NCBI GenBank assembly: GCA_031256095.1
Contig: JAIRRG010000053.1
Location: 1-10,776 of the forward strand
Direction of reading: 5' to 3'
From: Desulfobulbaceae bacterium
GTDB taxonomy: Bacteria; Desulfobacterota; Desulfobulbia; Desulfobulbales; Desulfocapsaceae
Length of the DNA: 10,776 nt
The notes under the pieces were generated by a model. It did not search any database. It saw only the letters and a program-made list of their open reading frames with translations, and was not told the DNA's origin. The translations under genes were made by a program, and so were the position numbers. Of this stretch, positions 6,205 through 10,776 are shown in pieces (the first letter of the stretch is position 1; each line of letters begins with the position of its first letter).

Positions 6205-8853
6205 ATGAACGGGAACGAAATCCGCTCACGATTTCTGGCGTATTTTCAACGCCACGGCCATACGTTGGTCGAAAGCTCGTCTTTGGTGCCCCAAGACGAC
6301 CCGACACTGCTGTTCACGAACGCCGGCATGGTACAATTCAAAAAGACCTTCATGGGTGAAGAGCGGCGGGATTACCGCACCGCTGTCACCAGCCAACGCT
6401 GCGTCCGCGCCGGCGGCAAACACAATGATTTGGAAAATGTCGGCTATACCGCTAGGCATCACACCTTCTTCGAGATGCTCGGCAATTTTTCCTTCGGCGA
6501 CTATTTCAAGAAAGACGCCATCGACTACGCCTGGCAATTCTTGACCAAAGAACTTGAGCTGCCGCCGGAAAAATTGTGGGTAACGATTTATCAGGACGAT
6601 GACGAGGCCGCGACCCTGTGGGAACAGGTTGAAGGCTTGCCGAAAGGCCGCATTGTCCGCATGGGCGATAAAGATAATTTTTGGGCGATGGGCGATACCG
6701 GTCCCTGCGGCCCGTGTTCTGAAATTCATATCGACCAAGGTGTGGAAGTGGGCTGTGGACGCCCGGAATGCGCCATCGGTTGTGATTGCGACCGTTTCCT
6801 CGAATTGTGGAACCTGGTCTTCATGCAGTTCAACCGCGAGAAAAGCGGCGCGCTGATACCTTTGCCGAAACCCAGCATCGACACGGGCATGGGTTTGGAA
6901 CGAATAACCGCGGTACTGCAGGGCAAAGGCAGCAACTACGATTGCGATCTGTTTACGCCGATCATTGCCTGCATAGAAGAATTGAGCGGCAAAGCCTATG
7001 GGGCTGATCCGGCGGCGACAGTGGCGATGCGGGTCATCGCGGACCACGCCAGAGGCGCGGCTTTCCTCATTGCCGATGGCATCTTGCCTTCCAATGAGGG
7101 GCGCGGCTACGTACTGCGCCGCATCATGCGCCGGGCGGTGCGTTACGGTAAAAACCTGGGACTTGATCAACCGTTCATGGCCGAGGCAACGCAGACGGTC
7201 GTTGCCATCATGGCCGACGCTTATCCGCATTTGAGGCAAGCCGCCGACCTCATTGCCAAAGTGGTCCGCCATGAAGAGGAACGTTTCCTTGAAACCCTCG
7301 AAAACGGTCTGCAATTACTTGATGAATATATTGTCTGCCTGACGGTGGAAGGCCATTCCCGCATTGATGGCGCTTTCATTTTCAAGCTGTATGACACCTA
7401 TGGCTTCCCGTTCGACATAGTCCGCGATATCGCCTTTGAACGGCGACTGGATTTTGACGAAGATGGCTTTCACGCCGCCATGGGTGGCCAGCGCGATAAA
7501 TCCCGCGCCGCCCGCAAGGGAGATGGCGTTCGTCTGTGGGCCGCCGGAGTCAAAGCCATCGCCGCTACAGGCCGCCGGAGCAAATTCACCGGTTATCAGT
7601 CGCTGGCCGAGGACAGTCAGGTCTGGGGCCTGTTGGATGCCACCGGCAAACAAGTGGAACGGATAGGCGTTGGCGACAGTGGACGGCTTTTCCTCAGCCA
7701 CACCCCCTGTTACGCCGAATCCGGCGGCCAGACTGGCGACCGCGGCCAGGTCACCTGGCCGGGTGGCGAAGCCGAAGTCACCGACACGGTCACCGAGGGC
7801 GAGGGGCTGATCTTTCATCAGGTGGTAATCCGCCAGGGAATATTGGAAGACAGCCAGATGGTCAAGATTGAGACGCTAAAAAGCAGCCGCCGGGCGACGG
7901 CGGCGCATCATTCGGCGACTCATCTGTTGCAAGCCGCTTTGGTGCGGGTATTAGGCAAGCATGTCAAACAATCCGGTTCTTTAGTCGGGCCGGAGCGGCT
8001 GCGTTTTGACTTCACCCATTTTTCGCCGATGAGCGATGACGAGATTATCGCCGTCGAGGCCGAGGTCAACCAGCAGGTCATTGCCGACCTGCCTGTCGGC
8101 ATTCGAAATGTCAGCAAGGAAGCGGCCCTCGCCGAGGGCGCCACCGCGTTGTTTGGCGAAAAATACGGTGATTCGGTGCGGGTTGTGAAGATGGGCGATT
8201 ACAGCATGGAATTGTGTGGCGGCACCCACGTTGACAGCACTGGCCAAGTTGGGCTTGTTGTCATCCTCTCGGAAACGGGGATTGCCGCGGGTGTGCGCCG
8301 CATTGAGGCGCTGGCCGGTCTTCCGGCCTTACGCCATGTGCAGGAAATGCGGGGACGGGAGCGGCGGATTGGCCAGTTGCTCAGCGCCCGTGACGAGGCC
8401 ATCGCCGGCAAAGTGGAAAGCCTCATTACCCAGCAGAAAGCGCTGGAGAAGAAAATCGGCGACTTGTCGGCGCGGCTGGCCGGCGCCGACGTGAACACGC
8501 TGGTGGCCAAGGCCGTGTCGGTGGACGGCATCAAAGTGGTGGCGGCTCGCGTTGAGCTCGATAATCCCCAGACCTTGCGCGTTCTGGGCGACCAGGCGAG
8601 ATCGGCGCTTGGTTCCGGCATCGCTGTGCTGGGTGGTGTAGTCAATGAGAAAGCGGCGCTTCTGGCGGTTGTGTCTTCGGATTTGACAGGGAAGATTCAG
8701 GCTGGTTCCCTGGTGAATCTGGTGGCGCAACGAGTCGGAGGCAAGGGCGGAGGGCGCGCCGACATGGCGCAGGCCGGGGGGAGTATGCCCGACCTGTTGC
8801 CGGCAGCGCTGGCGGCGGTGCCGGAGCTGGTGTCGCAGTTGCTTCCCGCCTGA
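6205..8853 (+). CDS. alaS: Alanyl-tRNA synthetase
   Basis: The protein charges tRNA-Ala with alanine and hydrolyses mischarged Ser/Gly-tRNA-Ala in the cytosol. It has 882 residues, close to the usual ~875, and appears full length. In order: the class II catalytic domain with F-F-E-M-L-G-N-F-S-F-G-D-Y-F (motif 2 region, 88-101) and G-M-G-L-E-R (motif 3, 228-233); a cysteine cluster C184, C189, C193, C195 of the kind common in non-enterobacterial AlaRS; the editing domain with its zinc ligands H569-x3-H573 and C671-G-G-T-H675; then a coiled segment and the C-terminal DHHA1 (C-Ala) domain with G-G-K-G-G-G-R-A-D (845-853). The start is ATG, and the family-typical N-E-I-R-S-R-F-L follows. The ribosome site is weak (GTGGA, 6194-6198). 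It lies 14 nt after the hydrolase and 33 nt before the first atp gene, so it is probably co-transcribed with both. Confidence 0.98.
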   Translation: MNGNEIRSRFLAYFQRHGHTLVESSSLVPQDDPTLLFTNAGMVQFKKTFMGEERRDYRTAVTSQRCVRAGGKHNDLENVGYTARHHTFFEMLGNFSFGDYFKKDAIDYAWQFLTKELELPPEKLWVTIYQDDDEAATLWEQVEGLPKGRIVRMGDKDNFWAMGDTGPCGPCSEIHIDQGVEVGCGRPECAIGCDCDRFLELWNLVFMQFNREKSGALIPLPKPSIDTGMGLERITAVLQGKGSNYDCDLFTPIIACIEELSGKAYGADPAATVAMRVIADHARGAAFLIADGILPSNEGRGYVLRRIMRRAVRYGKNLGLDQPFMAEATQTVVAIMADAYPHLRQAADLIAKVVRHEEERFLETLENGLQLLDEYIVCLTVEGHSRIDGAFIFKLYDTYGFPFDIVRDIAFERRLDFDEDGFHAAMGGQRDKSRAARKGDGVRLWAAGVKAIAATGRRSKFTGYQSLAEDSQVWGLLDATGKQVERIGVGDSGRLFLSHTPCYAESGGQTGDRGQVTWPGGEAEVTDTVTEGEGLIFHQVVIRQGILEDSQMVKIETLKSSRRATAAHHSATHLLQAALVRVLGKHVKQSGSLVGPERLRFDFTHFSPMSDDEIIAVEAEVNQQVIADLPVGIRNVSKEAALAEGATALFGEKYGDSVRVVKMGDYSMELCGGTHVDSTGQVGLVVILSETGIAAGVRRIEALAGLPALRHVQEMRGRERRIGQLLSARDEAIAGKVESLITQQKALEKKIGDLSARLAGADVNTLVAKAVSVDGIKVVAARVELDNPQTLRVLGDQARSALGSGIAVLGGVVNEKAALLAVVSSDLTGKIQAGSLVNLVAQRVGGKGGGRADMAQAGGSMPDLLPAALAAVPELVSQLLPA

Positions 8854-8886
8854 AACGATATCAAGTTTAACGTCTGAGGAACTGGT

Positions 8887-9312
8887 ATGCTGACAATTGA
8901 TTTAACCCTGCTCATCCAATTTATCAACATGATGGTGTTGATGTTTCTGCTCAACCGCGTTTTATATAAACCGGTGCGCAGGATCATCCAGAAACGGGCC
9001 GAGTATCTGAGCTCACTGCAAACGCAGGCTTCTGGCTTCGATAAAAGTGCTCAGGAACGGCGGGAAGCGGTGAACGCCCAGATGGCGCAAGCGGCTGTTC
9101 AGGCCAAAAACACCATCGACCGCAGCCGTTCCGAAGCTCAGGCTGACGCCAGCCAGCGTTTGGATGCCCGCAAGAAAGAGGTACAAGCCGACAAAGAAAA
9201 ACAAACGGCGACGATTCACGAACAGATGATGGCGGCGAAGCAGTCCCTGGAAACCGAACTCCAGGGTTTCGCCACGCAAATGGCCAGCAAGATTCTTGGA
9301 AGGAGCGTCTGA
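8887..9312 (+). CDS. atpF': ATP synthase F0 subunit b' (peripheral stalk)
   Basis: A 141-residue subunit of the F-type ATP synthase stator. One N-terminal membrane helix spans about residues 5-23, followed by L-Y-K-P-V and a long charged Ala/Glu/Lys/Gln-rich helix, the b-type coiled coil that reaches up to the F1 head. With the next gene it would form a b/b' heterodimer, the arrangement known from phototrophs and many Desulfuromonadota. The family is low in sequence identity, so the b' call rests on topology, length, lack of a signal peptide and position before a longer b gene. The ribosome site GAGGA (8876-8880) is 6 nt before ATG. The stop is 1 nt before the start of the b gene. Confidence 0.9.
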   Translation: MLTIDLTLLIQFINMMVLMFLLNRVLYKPVRRIIQKRAEYLSSLQTQASGFDKSAQERREAVNAQMAQAAVQAKNTIDRSRSEAQADASQRLDARKKEVQADKEKQTATIHEQMMAAKQSLETELQGFATQMASKILGRSV

Positions 9313-9313
9313 C

Positions 9314-9985
9314 ATGAAACGATTTTATAACCGCCTGATTCCCACGCTTTTTCTGACACTCTGTCTGATTGCCGCGCCGCTCCCCTTAATGGCCACGTCT
9401 TCTCCAGCCGAAGGCACGGGTCATGAAGCCGCGGCCACCGCCCCAGCCAGCCATGGCGAGGCCGGAGCCACGGGCCACCACGGCGAAGCGGGCACCGTCA
9501 CGAAAGCCCAGTTGAACGACCTGTTTTGGCGGGTCGTCGTCTTTGCCGTCTTGGTGATCCTGCTGGTTAAATTTACCGCTAAGCCGTTGGGCACGGCCCT
9601 TTCCGCCCGCAGGCAACAAGTGCGTGAGGAAATTGAAAACTTGGAAACCCGTCGTCAGGACGCGGAAAAGGCCTACCAAGAGCTGGTTGCCAAACTGGAA
9701 GGCATTGAGAAAGATATAAAGGAGATCGTCGACCGGGCGGTGGTGCAGGCGGAAAAAGAACGGGTCCGCATCATTGAGGCGGCGGAGAAAAGCGCGACCG
9801 ATATTACGCGGCAGGCGGAAATGGCGGTGCAGAAAGAGCTTCTTGATGCCAAACGCCTATTACGCAATGAGATGGCGGACAAGGCCGCGGCGATGGCCGA
9901 GCAAATCATCAAGAATTCGCTTACCCCAGATGATCAGCTTCGTATTGTCGATCAGTACCTCAGCAAAGTGGAGGCCGTACAGTGA
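9314..9985 (+). CDS. atpF: ATP synthase F0 subunit b, with signal peptide and His/Ala-rich N-terminal extension
   Basis: A 223-residue stator subunit, about 65 longer than the ~156-residue E. coli b. Residues 1-27 look like a secretion signal: basic M-K-R-F-Y-N-R, a hydrophobic core, and a possible cleavage site after L-M-A (27). Residues 28-62 are Ala/Gly/His/Glu-rich with H37, H47, H55 and H56. A membrane helix follows (about 71-87), then a long charged coiled coil to ~205. If the signal is cleaved, the histidine-rich stretch would sit in the periplasm. I recall similar extensions in Geobacter-type b subunits. I chose ATG 9314: AAGGAG (9300-9305) is 8 nt upstream, and the family-like basic start begins here; an in-frame TTG at 9296 lies within the preceding gene. 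The end overlaps the atpH start as GTGA. Confidence 0.93.
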   Translation: MKRFYNRLIPTLFLTLCLIAAPLPLMATSSPAEGTGHEAAATAPASHGEAGATGHHGEAGTVTKAQLNDLFWRVVVFAVLVILLVKFTAKPLGTALSARRQQVREEIENLETRRQDAEKAYQELVAKLEGIEKDIKEIVDRAVVQAEKERVRIIEAAEKSATDITRQAEMAVQKELLDAKRLLRNEMADKAAAMAEQIIKNSLTPDDQLRIVDQYLSKVEAVQ

Positions 9986-10527
9986 AACAAACTATCTTGG
10001 CACGGCGTTATGCGAAGGCGCTGTTCATGGTGGGAAAGGAAAAAGGCGTTTTCTCCCAGTACAACGAGACGTTGCGAACACTGAAAGACGTGTACCAGGC
10101 GGTGCCGGACATTGCTGTCGCCCTGGCCAACCCCATGTATCCTTTGGATCTTCGGGAAAAGCTGATGGATGGGATTACCGCCTCCCTGCAGGTCGATAAA
10201 CCGCTGGGCAATTTTCTTCGCCTGGTGGTGCAGAAGAAACGCGCGGCCATTATCCCAGATATCGCCGAAGAGTTCGCGGCGCTGGTGGACGCGGAAAACA
10301 ATGTTTGCCAGGGCCATGTCGTGTCGGCCATCGCCCTGAACGACGACACACTGAAGAAGGTACGCGAAACCCTGGCTAAACTGACGGGCAAAGACGTGCA
10401 GTTGACAACCAGTATTGATACCAGCATCATCGGCGGCATCATTGCCAAGGTGGGGGATCTGGTGCTTGACGGAAGCATCCGGACGCAGATTGCTGGTTTG
10501 AAGGATTCCATAAAAGGGAGAGAATGA
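9982..10527 (+). CDS. atpH: ATP synthase F1 subunit delta
   Basis: A 181-residue subunit, normal length, that joins the peripheral stalk to the top of the F1 head (OSCP homologue). The N-terminal helical domain opens with A-R-R-Y-A-K-A-L-F. The C-terminal part has the family signature in T-S-I-I-G-G-I-I-A-K-V-G-D and V-L-D-G-S-I-R-T-Q-I. The start is GTG 9982, supported by GGAGG (9970-9974) with 7 nt spacing and by its overlap with the TGA of the b gene, which suggests translational coupling. It is followed by atpA with its stop overlapping the next start. Confidence 0.96.
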   Translation: MKQTILARRYAKALFMVGKEKGVFSQYNETLRTLKDVYQAVPDIAVALANPMYPLDLREKLMDGITASLQVDKPLGNFLRLVVQKKRAAIIPDIAEEFAALVDAENNVCQGHVVSAIALNDDTLKKVRETLAKLTGKDVQLTTSIDTSIIGGIIAKVGDLVLDGSIRTQIAGLKDSIKGRE

Positions 10528-10776
10528 TGCAGATCAAAGCCGAAGAAATCAGTCAGATTATCAAGGATCAGATTGGCGAGTACCAGAGCGCCATTGATCT
10601 CAATGAAACCGGGACGGTCATTTCCGTGGGCGACGGCATTGCCCGCGTCTATGGCGTGCAGAACTGCATGGCCATGGAACTGCTCGAATTCCCCGGTGGC
10701 ATTATGGGATTGGCCCTGAACCTTGAGGAAGACAACGTTGGTTGCGCCGTTTTTGGCGACGTGTCATCGGTTAAGG
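10527..10776 (+). CDS. atpA: ATP synthase F1 subunit alpha, N-terminal part (3' end outside window)
   Basis: The first 83 codons of the nucleotide-binding, non-catalytic alpha subunit of F1. The sequence opens MQIKAEEISQIIKDQI, the N-terminal helix that contacts delta and the stalk, and continues into the crown beta-barrel with T-G-T-V-I-S-V-G-D-G-I-A-R-V-Y-G and E-F-P-G-G-I-M-G-L-A-L-N-L. The Walker A region lies beyond the window. ATG 10527 overlaps the atpH stop by one base and has GGGAG (10516-10520) 6 nt upstream; ATG 10524, one codon earlier in the same frame, is possible but only 3 nt from that site. The gene order b'-b-delta-alpha predicts gamma, beta and epsilon downstream. Confidence 0.97.
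   Translation, partial: MQIKAEEISQIIKDQIGEYQSAIDLNETGTVISVGDGIARVYGVQNCMAMELLEFPGGIMGLALNLEEDNVGCAVFGDVSSVK

Noticed and set aside
6226..7314. Open frame of 362 codons on the minus strand inside alaS
   Set aside because: It lies wholly antisense to a full-length alaS with all family motifs. The translation has no recognisable domain and looks like a GC-rich codon shadow.

Overview
The window reads as ordinary chromosome of a Gram-negative anaerobe, most likely from the Desulfuromonadota / Geobacter-Pelobacter side of the former Deltaproteobacteria. I infer this from three things. The F-type ATP synthase has separate b' and b genes, and b carries a secretion signal. The atp cluster starts at b' with no a or c gene before it. 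There is also a very large PPDK-like protein of a type I associate with that group. No mobile element, CRISPR array, tRNA or rRNA is visible. GC content is moderately high, and the long antisense ORFs are codon shadows.

Layout. (1) 1-369, +: the 3' end of a glyceraldehyde-3-phosphate dehydrogenase gene. (2) 502-5035, +: a probable two-gene unit. The first gene encodes a 1431-residue protein with about 930 residues of unrecognised sequence followed by the nucleotide-binding and phospho-histidine domains of pyruvate phosphate dikinase, but no PEP/pyruvate barrel. The second encodes a 70-residue cysteine-rich protein. (3) 5058-5345, -: an ArsR-family regulator convergent with that unit. Its two cysteines are placed as in the persulfide sensors SqrR/BigR/HlyU. 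(4) 5346-5608: a divergent control region with a regulator promoter, small palindromes and a possible 36-codon leader ORF. (5) 5609-10776, +: a tightly packed run of isochorismatase-type hydrolase, alaS, atpF' (b'), atpF (b), atpH (delta) and atpA (alpha, cut by the window end). Gaps are 14 nt, 33 nt and 1 nt, followed by overlaps of 3 nt and 1 nt, so this looks like one transcript or a few nested ones.

How they fit together. The right half is housekeeping: charging of tRNA-Ala, then the peripheral stalk and the first catalytic-head subunit of ATP synthase. The left half is central carbon metabolism: a glycolytic enzyme beside a truncated-architecture dikinase that probably phosphorylates an acceptor other than pyruvate. 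The middle holds a likely redox/sulfide-responsive repressor that may control itself and the divergent hydrolase. The points most worth following are the dikinase without a PEP barrel, the persulfide-sensor signature, and the inverted repeat and leader ORF at the hydrolase start. I did not find convincing evidence for a wholly new defence or mobile system.
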